In this document: positions 43,389-54,279 of the stretch, piece after piece
Numbering within the stretch: position 1 is the stretch's first letter
Layout: each line of letters starts with the position of its first letter
Origin: Diabrotica undecimpunctata
Lineage: Eukaryota; Arthropoda; Insecta; Coleoptera; Chrysomelidae
Length of the DNA: 64,000 bases
Reading direction: 5' to 3'
NCBI RefSeq assembly: GCF_040954645.1
Contig: NC_092807.1
Span: 26,081,309 to 26,145,308 of the forward strand
Notes under the pieces: model-generated
Databases searched by the model: none
The model's input: only the letters and a program-made list of their open reading frames with translations
What the model was told of the DNA's origin: nothing
Position numbers and translations under genes: made by a program

Positions 43389-43828
43389 CATCATCAGTGA
43401 TGCTACAGCTCTAGTTGAGCCTTGACCTTCCCCAGTCTATTTCGCCAGTCGTTTCTCTCCATCGCCAACCGTTGCCAATTTGCCGCGCCGATTTTCCTTG
43501 CGTCCTCGTCCACACCGTCCCTCCATCTCAGTCGTGGTCTGCCTCTACTCCTATTTCCCACTGGGACCGATAATAGAGTTCGTCTGGGTGGGTAATTTTC
43601 ATTTGCTCTTGACACATGTCCAGCCCATCTAAGCCTACCTATTTTTATGAAGGATATTACATTTCTACCATTTACTATTTTTTTATACTTCTCGTACAAT
43701 TCGAAATTATATCGCCTTCTCCAAATACCATTCTCACAGAATGCGCCCATTATTCTTCTTAGTATCTTCCTTTCGAAGACGAGCAGAAGATTTGCGTCTG
43801 TTTTGGAGATGGTCCATGTTTCTGACCC
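43389..43828 (-). mobile_element. RTE-type LINE 3' end (family A), clean TSD
   Basis: 440-bp, 5'-truncated copy flanked by a perfect 14-bp duplication AATTCTTTTGATAT (43375-43388 and 43829-43842). The whole length is open: it begins within the SETWTISKTD region and reads through MGAFCENGIWRRRYNFELYE, KIGRLRWAGHVSRA, RSRGRPRLRWRDGVDED to VKAQLEL. The tail is TGATGATGAT. Its 5' 139 bp match positions 1-139 with one difference that I can see. Confidence 0.95.
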
Positions 43829-43842
43829 AATTCTTTTGATAT

Positions 43843-44672
43843 ACAGGCCGGAATTACCACTAATTTTTCAACATAGTCCAGAATCAGATTTTTTTGCATT
43901 TTAGTGAAAACAATTTTTTTTTGACGAATAAATACAAATTTTCATTTTTTTATTAATTATTTTGATAAAGAAAACACCAAGCTATCAAATATACTTTAAA
44001 TCCATTTTCTCTTTTATTTCATTTCCTTAATATTGACGTCTAAAGTCAAATATTCCTTAACTGGACCGTTAGTAGGTCGGTTTACCTTATAGTAATATAG
44101 TTATAACATGAATTTAAAAAAATAAGCTTTCGTTTAAACAAATAATCTGATAAGCCTTAGTGGTTGCATTGCTTAAACATTGCTTCGACCTCTTCATTTA
44201 ATTTAAATTAACTGCTATTTTCCCTGAGCCAATATTAACTAAGCTTTCATTCAAAATTCACAAGGGAACAGATAATATAACACTAGCAATTTGTAGAGTA
44301 ATTTTGGTTCGCTCTAGTCGCTTGAAGGTATTTGAAATATAAGTGGTAATGAATGTCCATTAGAATTTAATACCCTGATATTTTCTAGTAAAATTAGATT
44401 ATTCAGTCCACTCCGGATATTTGAATACAATACTCACTAAAGCGGTCTATCAAAATATATAATTCCCGCACAAAGTTCCCGCATATTTTTTTTACTTTTA
44501 CTACTTGTAATACCTGCACATTTTACAGATTTAGTTTGCGAAATATTTTAATTCTTAATAATCGATGCAGATCGTATAAGCAAAGATAAAATTGTATTTT
44601 AATTGTTAAAGATGTTCAAAATTTATCTATTCGTTCCGATAGTAACAGTACATTATTAAGATTACTTTGTTC
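43843..44672. other. AT-rich stretch, no gene seen
   Basis: No recognisable feature. Confidence 0.5.
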
Positions 44673-44992
44673 TGAAGGTATTTTCTTGTGGCATGTTAAA
44701 GTAATCAGTATTTAAATGGGAATAAGCCACAATTAAAGGTTAAAGTAAGTTTATTGACGTTTCAATTTCCACTTCGGAAATCGTTCTCAAAATACAAACA
44801 TTAGTACAAATTTTGATTTTTTGTTGCTTGGTGAAAAATTCTTCTAAACATTTAATTTTATCTGACTCATTTATATTAACAAATCAGACATACATTATAC
44901 ATTTTAAAGTAGACGACTTTAAAATAATATTGCCAATGTTGTTGAGTTGCGTTCCTGAGACGACTTTACTTGTAAGATAGTCCTTTCTTATA
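44673..44992 (-). repeat. Penelope-type terminal repeat, copy 3
   Basis: About 320 bp aligned over nearly its full length to 2085-2412. On the minus strand the hairpin TTTCC-GAAGT-GGAAA followed by TTGAAACGTC is intact (about 44757-44790), the best preserved of the three. A long-inverted-repeat element begins directly after it, and the continuing text GATAGTCTTTCCTGTGGAAG reappears beyond that element at 47726, so the repeat was interrupted. Confidence 0.65.
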
Positions 44993-44996
44993 TATA

Positions 44997-47723
44997 CAGG
45001 TTGAACGAATTTAAAACGGAACATACGAAATCAATGTATTTCGGCTTAACTCAGCTCTAGGTGGTTGGCCAACAAAAGGTTGTCAAATAATTATATTATA
45101 AAAATCCAATACTTCAGAGGGCTGCTGGATTCTGAACTCATTCAAGAACAAGTCCAAACTCCACCCAAACAGGTTGCCTAGAATCACTGTGAAAACTAGA
45201 CTACACAAGCAGTTATTATGCTGTCAAACCACCTATCGCTTAGTTATAGTCCAAGAGATAGAGCCGAAATTTTGAATTGATCAGTAATATGACATTTCTC
45301 TATTGGAATATATTCATTGTAACTGGGTTAAGACTTTGCCTTACAGGTGGACGCCGCTCGTGGTACAGGGGGTGGCTATACAGGGATGAAGTTGTCATTT
45401 TTTTCGGAAAAATTAACGATCGATAATATGGCTGAAAATTTGCCCAGAGTAAGATCTTGGTATAACTAGACGAAATCCCAAAGGGCGGACGCGAAAGTGG
45501 ATACATAAGGGGTGGCGGACAGCGGGGTTGGTACAGAGAGCCATAAAACGGGGTCAAATGTACCACTTGCCTGCGCATTTTAGTTCTCGGTAACAATTTT
45601 CAAACTGATTTTGATATGATATTTTGATGATATTTTTATACCGATTGATTTAAAATTTGTATGCTCACTTCTTTCACTTCACTAAGTCATATTTACTTTA
45701 CAAATCACATTTTTTTCTTAAATATAAATATTTTACGAATTAATTTTTAATTGAATAAATGTTTGATATTTAATATTTTATTAAATTAAAGTAATTTTAT
45801 AATGTTAACTATTAAATATTTTTGGTATAACAAATAGTAATTTTACTTATTTTTTATTACAATAAAAAGGTATTTAAATTTATATTGCATAAATAATGGT
45901 TGTTCAGATATAAGAAAAATTTGATTTATTATTACATTAATAATCAAATACAAAATATATTATTTCTATTTATCAATAGGTAAAATTCAATTTGTAGAAT
46001 TTCTTTAACATTTTACAAATAATTATTAATAAAAATCAATTTATAAGTGGAATTATCAATTTTTTAAGTTTTGAAATTTACTTTGGAGATATTTTCAATA
46101 TTTTTTTTTAACTTTCAAATTGATTGAATTTTTTTTTCATTAGTTAATTATAATTTTACAAATTCTGTTTGGACAATAATTTTGCATCATTATTATTTTA
46201 AAATATTAAAATAATACTGATGCGCGTTCCATTTAGATCAGTAATTCTAGACGCATGCGCTAAATGTAATAATAAGTATCAAGATGCTTTTATTCAACTT
46301 GGTGAAACTGACTTCGATTGTAATGAAGTTTTTGAAACCTTAGAAACTTTCATATGTCACTTATATGGAACAGGACTGACGAGAACAATTCCAAAAAGAA
46401 AAGTAAACGATGTCAGATTTTTACTATTTAACCGGCAGTATAAGTTGCATGATGTGAACGAGCCTTTAAAAAAAAAACTAAAAAATTTCGATGCTTCAAG
46501 CTTACCACCACGTCAAGATAAATTACACCAACATCTACTCCGAGCTCATTATATTTCAAATATTTGGACAAATGCTCATTAAAAAATACCAACAGAATTG
46601 ATTGTTGAAGAACATGGTTGGGAGTTTGAAGATGAAACATATAAATTCAAATGGTTTAGTGGACCTCAGATGCCAGAATCAGTTCGAGAAGTAGTGATTG
46701 AAAATGAAGCAGATAATGAATGTGATATTATTGAAAGTGAAAGTGACGAAGATGATGAATGTGATGACATCAATGAGAGTGAGAAAAATGAAGAAATTTT
46801 TAAAGTTTTTCTAATTCTTAACTTCTAATTAAGTATTTTTTTTTCTTATCGGAAAAATCGTTTGAAAATTTTTGGAAAAAATCATGGTATAACTGACAAA
46901 AAATCGAAAGGATTCTACAAATTAGATTTTACCTCAAAAAATTACGAAAATTTTCATTTACGGAAATTTTTTTGGAAAATTTTGAGGAAAACTCTACTTG
47001 ACGCTTTTCAGAATAGTAACAGAAGTGAGCATACAAATTTTCAAATAAATCGGTATAAAAATATTATAATAAAATCAGTTTGAAAATTGTTACCGAGAAC
47101 TAAAATGCGCAGGCAAGTGGTACATTTGACCCCGTTTTATGGCTCTCTGTACCAACCCAGCTGTTCGCCCTTTTGGATTTAGAGTTTTTAGGGGCTAAAT
47201 AATGAACCATGAAAATGGCGGACATATTACTTATCGTTAATTTTTTCCCAAAAAATTGCAATTTCACCCCTGTCCGCCACCCCTTATGTATCCACTCTCG
47301 CGTCCGCCCTTTGGGATTTCGTCTAGTTATACCAAGATCTTACTCTGGGCAAATTTTCAGCCATATTATCGATCGTTAATTTTTCTGAAAAAAAATGACA
47401 ACTTCATCCCTGTATAGCCACCCCCTGTACCACGAGCGGCGTCCGCCTGTAAGGCAAAGTCTTAACCCAGTTACAATGAATATATTCCAATAGAGAAATG
47501 TCATATTACTGATCAATTCAAAATTTCGGCTCTATCTCTCCGACTATTAGGCAAGCTCCTCTTTCCTTTAAAGGAGACAGATAGTTGAACGATATTTTAT
47601 ACAAAGTCTATCACCGGGTATGGATTTATTTTTGTCCAAGTTTTATATTGGTCCACTATTTCAAATGCAGTTCAAACAGACATATATTAAATTGTATGTT
47701 CCGTTTTAAATTCGTTCAATCTG
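44997..47723 (+). mobile_element. Long-inverted-repeat element with unknown ORF
   Basis: 2,727 bp. Ends CAGGTTGAACGAATTTAAAA (44997) and CAGATTGAACGAATTTAAAA (inwards from 47723), each next to TA. The inverted repeats reach inwards to about 45680 and 47015, roughly 690 bp, with the right arm longer by about 130 bp (partly a repeat of the block around CGTTAATTTTT). Arms share distinctive text such as GGTCAAATGTACCACTTGCC and GCGTCCGCC. The unique centre of about 1.3 kb carries one ORF (46220-46828). TA flanks suggest a Tc1/mariner-type or related cut-and-paste mechanism, but there is no transposase. Superfamily unassigned. Confidence 0.8.
46220..46828 (+). CDS. Unrecognised ORF, LPPR-x-HLLRAHY type, acidic tail
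   Basis: About 203 codons with a single in-frame TAA at 46580-46582, the frame being open on both sides. Visible parts: a Cys pair DACAKCNNKYQD, ETFICHLYGTGLT, VNDVRFLLFNRQYKLHD, SLPPRQDKLHQHLLRAHYIS, NIWTNAH, then after the stop VEEHGWEFEDETYKFKWFSG and PQMPESV, then a very acidic tail (ESDEDDECDD). The central LPP-x-H-x2-RA-x-Y, W, GW pattern resembles the C-terminal region of multicopy uncharacterised proteins in animal genomes as I recall them; no enzymatic motif is visible. It is the only gene in the long-inverted-repeat element, which suggests the ORF travels with it. Start at 46220 is uncertain. Confidence 0.55.
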
Positions 47724-47760
47724 TAGATAGTCTTTCCTGTGGAAGTGGCTGAAACCTATT

Positions 47761-48192
47761 TTAGAGTGTAATTGGAGCTTCTTCTTCTTTTGAATCTTTA
47801 AGCCTTTTTCTTTTTGATCTTATTGTTTGCGATGGGTGTTTATTATTTTGAGAGTCTTCTTTTTCTTCATCTGACATCGAATCATATTTATTCTGTGTTT
47901 CTGGATTGTTTTTTAAGTTTAAGTTAGCTTGAGAGTTTGATGTAGATTGAGAACAGTTGGTTTGCTGGGAAACTGTTGGCTGTATCTGATATTGTTGTTG
48001 ATAATTATCAAAAGGTATCATTTGGTTGACTGTTGGTTGATTTGAGCACAATGGTGGATCTTGAGTATTTATTTGACTTATTTGGTAATACGGATGTATT
48101 AGGCTTGTAGGCTCGTTCTGCATTACAGTTGGAAACTGCACTGTAGCGTACTAAAAATCACTTGATCCTGGTCCGTTCCCTGTTGGAAACAT
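47761..48192 (-). pseudogene. Asn/Gln-rich ORF, possible LINE ORF1 start
   Basis: Starts MFPTGNGPGSSDF at 48192, has one in-frame stop, then YATVQFPTVMQNEPTSLIH onward is open to 47761. It is rich in Asn, Gln, Ser and Pro in the middle and ends in a charged segment (DEEKEDSQNNKHPS, then RSKRKRLKDSKEEE). The short N-terminal GNGPGSSD pattern and composition resemble ORF1 N-termini of some LINEs, but no zinc knuckles are seen and the identification is a guess. Confidence 0.35.
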
Positions 48193-48372
48193 TTTTACTT
48201 CACTTAGAGCTCACTTTAATTTCACATTGACTGAATAAATGAAAATTTATTCATTTACCAATAATCAATTTAAATATACCAAATCTCGAGAAGATTAATA
48301 ATTAGTTAGCACAATTACAATATCTTCAGAAAAAGCCAATTTTTTTAAATAAATACTTTGAACCGGTTAAAC

Positions 48373-49641
48373 CGGTTAAAAAAAATAATAATAATAATGG
48401 AACAAAACAGAATTCCTCAAGAATGGAGATCAAGCATCCTAATACCTCTCTTCAAAAAGGGAGACAAATCGAAGCCGGAAAATTACAGAGGAATTAATTT
48501 ATTAAACACAACACTCAAATTAACCACCAAAGTGATAACAAATAAACTGAATGAAATTATAACACTAGCAGTGCAAGAGAAGTCATTAGAATACAACAAA
48601 CTGGCATATCTATGTTTCGTGGACCTTAAAAAGGCATTTGACCGGGTCAAATTAAAAGACGTTATCCACGTACTGAATGCAAGAGACATACCTCTAGGAA
48701 TAATCAAAACGATCGAAAATATCTACCAAAACAACACAATAAAAGTAAAAGTAGAAGAAGAACTAACCGACCCTATTGAAGCTGGCAATGGGATAAGACA
48801 GGGAGATTCCCTAAGTCCTCTATTGTTCAACCTGATTATGGATGAAATAATCAAAAAAGTAAGAACTTAAAAAGGATACCAAATGGGAGAAAAACAACTT
48901 AAAATAATCTGCTATTCAGACGACGCAATACTACTCTCTCAAAGTGAAGATGATTTACAACGTATGATGCACCAATTTAATATAACCGCCAGAAAATTTA
49001 ACATGTTAATTTTCCCATCAAAGACAAAATGCATGGTTATAACAGCAAATTTACTAAGATGTAAATTGGAGCTGGAAGGTCAGATCTTAGAAAAAGTGAT
49101 GGAGTTTAAATATCTAGGCATCACATTATCTAGCTACGGAATGCTCGAAACCGAAGTGGAAGATCAAGTGAATAGAGCAAACAGAGCCGCAGGCTGCCTA
49201 AACGAAACAATATGGAGAAATAAAAATATCGGGAAAGAAACGAAAGGCAGAATTTACAAAACAGTCATCAGACCAATAATGACATACGCGTTAGAAACAA
49301 GACCTGACACAGAGAGAACAAAAAGGATGTTAGAAACAGCAGAGATGAAAACACTTAGAAAAATTGATGGTAAGACACTATGGGACAGAGCTAGAAGTAC
49401 AGATATACGACATAGATGCAAGGTGGAGAACATCAAAAACTGGGTAAGAAATAGAAGAGTAGAATAAAACGATCATATAAGCCGAATGACAACAAATAGA
49501 GTAGTAAAGACGGCAAGGGACGGTTCCCCAATAGGAAGACGATCAGTAGGAAGACCACGCAAACGATGGAATGACAACTTACTGGAGGCACATTGAAAAA
49601 CAGACAGAGTCCTGTCTATATAAAAAGATGAAGAAGAAGAA
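48373..49641 (+). mobile_element. RTE-type LINE (family E), 13-bp TSD, (GAA) tail
   Basis: Flanked by GAACCGGTTAAAC (48360-48372 and 49642-49654), 5'-truncated, with a (GAA) tail. One frame continues through the whole copy with in-frame stops at 48868-48870, 49465-49467 and in the last residues: MEQNRIPQEWRSSILIPLFK, ENYRGINLLNTTLK, CFVDLKKAFDRVKLKD, GIRQGDSLSPLLFN, the catalytic YSDDAILLSQS, FKYLGITLSS, RPIMTYALETR, RRSVGRPRKRWND. Between EITTL-type residues and EKSLEYNKL about 40 residues usual for RT (the GFR motif) are missing, an internal deletion near 48575. Confidence 0.9.
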
Positions 49642-49654
49642 GAACCGGTTAAAC

Positions 49655-51015
49655 TTAGAGATAATATAAACAATACATAAATTAGGTAAATTATAAGGCG
49701 GTATCGGTAAATCTTATGTAAGGTGGTAATTATTAGGAGCTGATTTTCACGATATTTTGTCTAAAATAAAAACAGACCAACTTTATTTATAGAGTAACTG
49801 GCTTAGTTTCGATGCTATAAACTAAAAAAATAAAGCTTTTTTTAAACAATTTTACAAAGTTTTAATACGTTTTTCCCGATAAGTACTTCATTTTTTGGTT
49901 ATTTCACGTTGAAATATTCGATTTGGAATTTGACAAATAATAACCTACTTTTCATTAGCTACAACTCTGCTTTTACTGGCTTGTGCTGCTTGTACTTTAT
50001 GAGTACACCATTTTTTTATTTTTTATAAGCCATACATTTTTGCTAGGAATATTTTTTTTGATAACTACTGTCTTGACCCACAATTAGTTAACCGTGAAAT
50101 ATACTTGCTATAAAATATTATTTTATTAAATTAAAATAATATACGACGACAATTTTCATAGAACTATTTATTGCTTACTATACATGTTTACAGAACTGAG
50201 TTTCGTTCGTTACTACTAAAAATACATTACAAATACCTAACAGAAACCCCTAGTAGAGGAAAGGGCGTTACTAAGAACTATATAATTTTATCTTGGGGTA
50301 AAAACGTAAATTAAAAAATCATTCATATTATCCTTATCAGAACCATATATAGATGCAGCGGATGCGACAACAATAGCCGACGGGTTTGACTTGTACATAC
50401 TTTCTAAAGAAAGGGATTATAATTGACAAATTTTCCCCAGAAATATGTAAAACTAAAAAATATTTTAATCTTTTAATAGATTTCTGGAAACTTAAATTTA
50501 CCCAAAACCTTAAAAATTACTATTATGAATCTAAATAAAATAAAATCGAAAAATAATATGAACTGAATTGTAATGAGCGGGTACAACTACTTACTTTTAA
50601 AATTATTTGTGAAAAACCGTCTGAAAACGTGATTTTTATTTTAAAAAATGAACATTTACTCAAACTCAAACAGTACATTAACTCAAAAAGTATTACCTTG
50701 CTATATAGAATAAAACATGCAAGAATTAGTTAATTGATCCATTTCGGGACTAATTTTAAATGTACGTTTTTTCAGCCCCGAGAAGAGGTTGCTTTCACCT
50801 TCCCGAGTAAAATCAACACTAGTCCTAAGTCCAAAAGTAAAATTGAGGGTAAGAGGAACCTAAATCCAAATTTTTAAGCCAATCCGCCGTGATGAGGAAA
50901 ATTACACTCCAAAACGGTTATTTAGTGGAGTATAAAAGGTTAATTCGTTGTCGTGTGGTTCAATATTCTGCTGTATCTGTTTAAGATAATTTGATTTGAT
51001 TTTATACTTTTATTT
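49655..51015. other. No transposon seen; possible intron or flank
   Basis: AT-rich DNA with no repeat signature. If 51020-51214 is a real terminal exon, this is the intron or gene body before it. I could not identify an upstream exon with confidence. Confidence 0.45.
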
Positions 51016-51019
51016 TCAG

Positions 51020-51214
51020 CTAGTTCATCTGGCAGAGAAGATTATTGGGTATCTACAAAAACGCCAAGTAGCTAAAGAAAAAGCCAATGAAGGACCCGAA
51101 GTGGCATCTAATCAAGATTTAGAGGATAAAACCCAAGAAATAGATTTGGAACAATCTGAACAAAAGAAACTTCAGGAGGGAGAAAAACTAGAAAAATATG
51201 AATTAGATGAATAA
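51020..51214 (+). CDS. Candidate terminal exon of a host gene
   Basis: A good 3' splice site (pyrimidine-rich run, TTTTCAG at 51013-51019) precedes an open frame of 65 codons ending in TAA: LVHLAEKIIGYLQKRQVAKE, then Glu/Gln/Lys-rich text ending EKYELDE. AATAAA-type signals lie just after (51209, 51249). Composition is clearly different from transposon debris: strongly charged, predicted helical or coiled-coil, without a family motif I recognise. No matching 5' exon was found, so it could also be a chance frame or part of an unknown repeat. It is the best candidate for host coding sequence in the window. Confidence 0.4.
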   Translation, partial: LVHLAEKIIGYLQKRQVAKEKANEGPEVASNQDLEDKTQEIDLEQSEQKKLQEGEKLEKYELDE

Positions 51215-51351
51215 AATAGTTCTAATATTTAAATTTGCATCATTTTACAATAAAAATATTTCTGTGACACAATATAATTATGCATAATATAATAAATTGT
51301 TTTTTTTTTGTTGATATTTTGGATAAAAAACTTATTAATAATAAATATACT

Positions 51352-51562
51352 TTAGTTTTATGAAAAAAAGTTATTCTTTATAAAAAGCTCTAAAACCTAG
51401 AATACAATCACCAAATATTAGACTTTTTTAGTCTATAGCCACGCTGTTTTTCAAAAAATATGAAGTTTATATAAGAGTTGATAATGTCCACAAATTATAT
51501 TTTTTGACAAGTTCGTATATGACTGAAAAAATTTAATGTCTAGTGATTATATTCTATATTTT
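51352..51562 (+). repeat. Dispersed repeat, copy 2 (pair at 41300)
   Basis: Starts TTTAGTTTTATGAAAAAAAG and parallels 41300-41535 over about 210 bp. No coding content. Confidence 0.6.
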
Positions 51563-51583
51563 TGTATGTATTTTTATAAAGAA

Positions 51584-51640
51584 CTAGCTGTACTCTGCGT
51601 GTGTGTTGCTACTCCATCAACTAAAATAATTTTAAAGGGA
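51584..51640 (-). mobile_element. Possible Helitron 3' end
   Basis: On the minus strand the text GTAGCAACACACACGCAGAG leads to TACAGCTAG followed by T (51587-51584). A GC-richer hairpin-like segment a few bases before CTAG-T is the usual Helitron 3' terminus, and this wording is common in insect Helitrons. The rest of the element is not identified. Confidence 0.5.
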
Positions 51641-51753
51641 AGATATTACACAAATATTTAATTAATTTTGAGTCGTTTTATTAATTTTGTTCAATTCAAA
51701 GCAATTGTCACATGGCAGCGTTTTGTTTCAAATAGATATTTATTAGTGCTGTG

Positions 51754-51840
51754 TAGTGTTGGAAAATTCTCGAGAATGAAAAATCGGAGAATATTCTCGG
51801 TATTGGGAATTTTCTGAGAATGAACCCTATGGCGAGCTTA
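51754..51840. mobile_element. Possible hAT terminus
   Basis: TAGTGTTGGAAAATTCTCGA followed by repeated GAGAATATTCTC and TTCTGAGAATG motifs looks like a hAT inverted end with subterminal repeats. No partner end with a target duplication was found in the window, so it is likely a fragment. Confidence 0.45.
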
Positions 51841-52149
51841 GGGATATTGTTAAAAATGAAATAGTAAATAAATGAAAAAATTGTTAAAAATGAAATAGTA
51901 AATGAAATAGTAAATAAATAGAAATAAATGAGTATTAAGAATCATGAAATTATATATAAATTATGAAACGAAACAACAGTGTTTTTATATAAAAAAAAAT
52001 AAAAACAGCAAAAAACATAAAATTTATTAACATAAAAAATTAAATTTTTTTCTTAACAGCAAATAATGGATGTGGTGATCTAATTTGAAAAAGATAAGGC
52101 TTTAGAATCTATTTCTGTTGTTAGCTCATCCTGATTTGTAATAATTTAC

Positions 52150-52609
52150 CTTACGCCAATCATCAATAGACCAGTCTTTATGGATCTTGGCATAAGTTAA
52201 GCGTTTTTGAGCATTTGTGGTGTTAGATTTGGCTTTTTAACAGGCCTGTAACATTTGAAGCCCATGCGATACAAATTTCGGCGTAGGGTGGCCAACGACA
52301 CTAAGTATCCTGCTTCTTCCAACTTATTTTTTACATCTCTATGGGTGGCCCTTCCTATGTGTTACAATTAAATTTTTTAAAATTCGTTGCGTCCTGGGGG
52401 TGACTGAAAGTTTTTTGGCCACATCAGCCTTCCGAACTGACGTCACAGGTCACTTCTCTTTGAGTTTTGACTCTTCTTACTGACGACTGAAATACATCAC
52501 ATTTTCGTGCTATCTCTCTCTGACTAAGTGCTGTATTCTCTAATAGAATAGTAATGGATGAGATTTTCTCAACACAAAGATCTTTAGATAATTCTTCTAA
52601 TAATTCCAA
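52150..52609 (-). pseudogene. Tc1-like transposase, first exon only
   Basis: Minus-strand remnant of the N-terminal half: LSKDLCVEKISSITILL, ALSQREIARKCDVFQSSVRR (helix-turn-helix), RKADVAKKLSVTPRTQRILK, KLEEAGYLVSLATLRRNLYR, KPNLTPQMLKNALTYAKIHK and DWSIDDWRK, at which point (52149) a GTAAAT donor-like site follows. The catalytic exon is absent. Stops and frame changes are present. The break at DDWRK is the same place where the intact Tc1 gene at 41925 has its intron. Confidence 0.78.
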
Positions 52610-52619
52610 TCCAAGATTA

Positions 52620-53090
52620 ATCCTCTTCTATTACATAACACGATTATGTAATAATGTCAATACTTACCATAATAGTGCAAAGTACATTGTTCTATCTTGT
52701 ACACTTTTGATTTTAAAGTAATTTAAAATATTATTTTTATGTTTTGTAGTAAATTTTGCTTTACTTCGATCCATTCTAAATATTTGCACGTTAATATAGC
52801 ACCAAAACAATAAATACTGACACTGTAAACACCGTAGCTAGTGGTTCGTGGGATTCCCCGGCTACTTAGATTTTCGGGAATTTTATCTAAAATCGCGTCA
52901 GCGATTCTCCAGCCAGCCAAAGTGAAAAAGCTGCAAGTAGCTGTTGGGCTTCAAGAATAATAATGTTTGGGATGCAAAAAATATCTAGGTCATTTGGCAA
53001 AAACAATATACATATTTTTTAAATTATACCTAATAATTTGACCCATATCTACCTAGTTTTTATTTTGTTTCGGTTTTTGTACATATAGAA
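52620..53090. other. No gene seen
   Basis: A 65-codon minus-strand frame (52723-52920, MAGWRIADAILDKIPENLSS) exists but has no family signature or splice context I trust. Confidence 0.4.
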
Positions 53091-53094
53091 AATT

Positions 53095-53256
53095 CTCGAG
53101 TCTTGGAAGAAGACGCATCTCCTGGCTCAACAATCTAAGAAAGTGGTATAATTGCAGTTCCGTCGACTTGTTCAGAGCTGCAATCTCAAAAGTGAAAATA
53201 GCTGTGATGATTACCAACCTCCTTAGAGGAGACGGTACCTAAAGAAGAAGAAGATT
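53095..53256 (+). mobile_element. RTE-type LINE 3' end (family B)
   Basis: Very short tail: LGRRRISWLNNLRKWYNC, LFRAAISKVKIAVMI, LLRGDGT then a stop and (GAA) tail. It matches the last 52 residues of the copy at 4126-4434. Confidence 0.88.
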
Positions 53257-53525
53257 GTCGTTTTGGCCTGAAAGGAGTTTACGTAATATTGTCACATCCG
53301 GAAATATTGCCGATTCATAGCTATTTAAAGACGAAAGAGTTAACGACTTTATGGGGAGTGTGTTCGATTTTAATTCGTAAACAATTCTCTGTAATTTTTG
53401 TGTATCAATATTGCAACTGTAAATATAACACCACTACAGTTTGTTTTTGTGTAACAAAGACTTCTAGTATTGATCGCAGACTTTAATGTTAGTGCCTGTT
53501 CAAATAATAAAGAACTACTACAGAT

Positions 53526-53531
<6 letters not shown>

Positions 53532-53578
<47 letters not shown>

Positions 53579-53585
53579 AATATAT

Positions 53586-53661
<76 letters not shown>
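53532..53661. repeat. (CA)n(TA)n microsatellite
   Basis: A short (CA) run passes into about 120 bp of (TA) with interruptions. Confidence 0.95.
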
Positions 53662-53666
<5 letters not shown>

Positions 53667-53954
53667 TTATTTCCTATCGTAGTCATATTTAATACCAAAT
53701 ATTTACAAACATGACAGCACAGGAAAATGTTTTAAAATGTATTATGTTATGATTGTGAAATATGATAAGTGAGGACAGTTGCCTACAGTAGCCATTTTTA
53801 AACAGCGACATCTGTCATCCATATCATGTTTAGGTACAGAGTTGACATGTAATTAAATTTAGTTAGTAGAAAGTTCAATTAACAAAGTTAATTTTAACTC
53901 GTATGAAATGTAATATATTTGTTTTAATTAAGCGTGATTCGGCTTAGTCTATTT

Positions 53955-54272
53955 CTCGCATTGACGTAGTGGAGTACATGTTATTTAAGGGATGGATATT
54001 AACTTGCGATTAACAATGTTTAGAAATAATATGCAAAGACTGTTGTACTAAAATTTCCATTAAATTTTGATATCTAATCAAGTTACAAATACATCATCTC
54101 AACTACCAGAGTTCTTGCATTGACGTAGTGAAGTAGTTGCTATTTAAGGGAGGGATATTAACTTGCGATTAACAATGTTTAGAAATAATATTCAAAGACT
54201 GTTGTACTAAAATTTCCATTAAATTTTGATATCTAATCAAGTTACAAATACATTATCTCAACTACTAGAGGT
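53955..54272 (+). repeat. 159-bp tandem duplication
   Basis: Two adjacent units (53955-54113 and 54114-54272), each starting with GCATTGACGTAGTG-type text and including GGATATTAACTTGCGATTAA and CCATTAAATTTTGATATC. They differ at roughly ten positions. No coding frame spans them. Confidence 0.9.
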
Positions 54273-54279
54273 TTGCGGT

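Noticed and set aside
52723..52920. 65-codon minus-strand frame
   Set aside because: No domain, splice or start context supports it as a gene.
53088..53100. GAAAATTCTCGAG as a right end for the hAT terminus at 51754
   Set aside because: It is in the wrong orientation to be the inverted partner and has no flanking 8-bp duplication.
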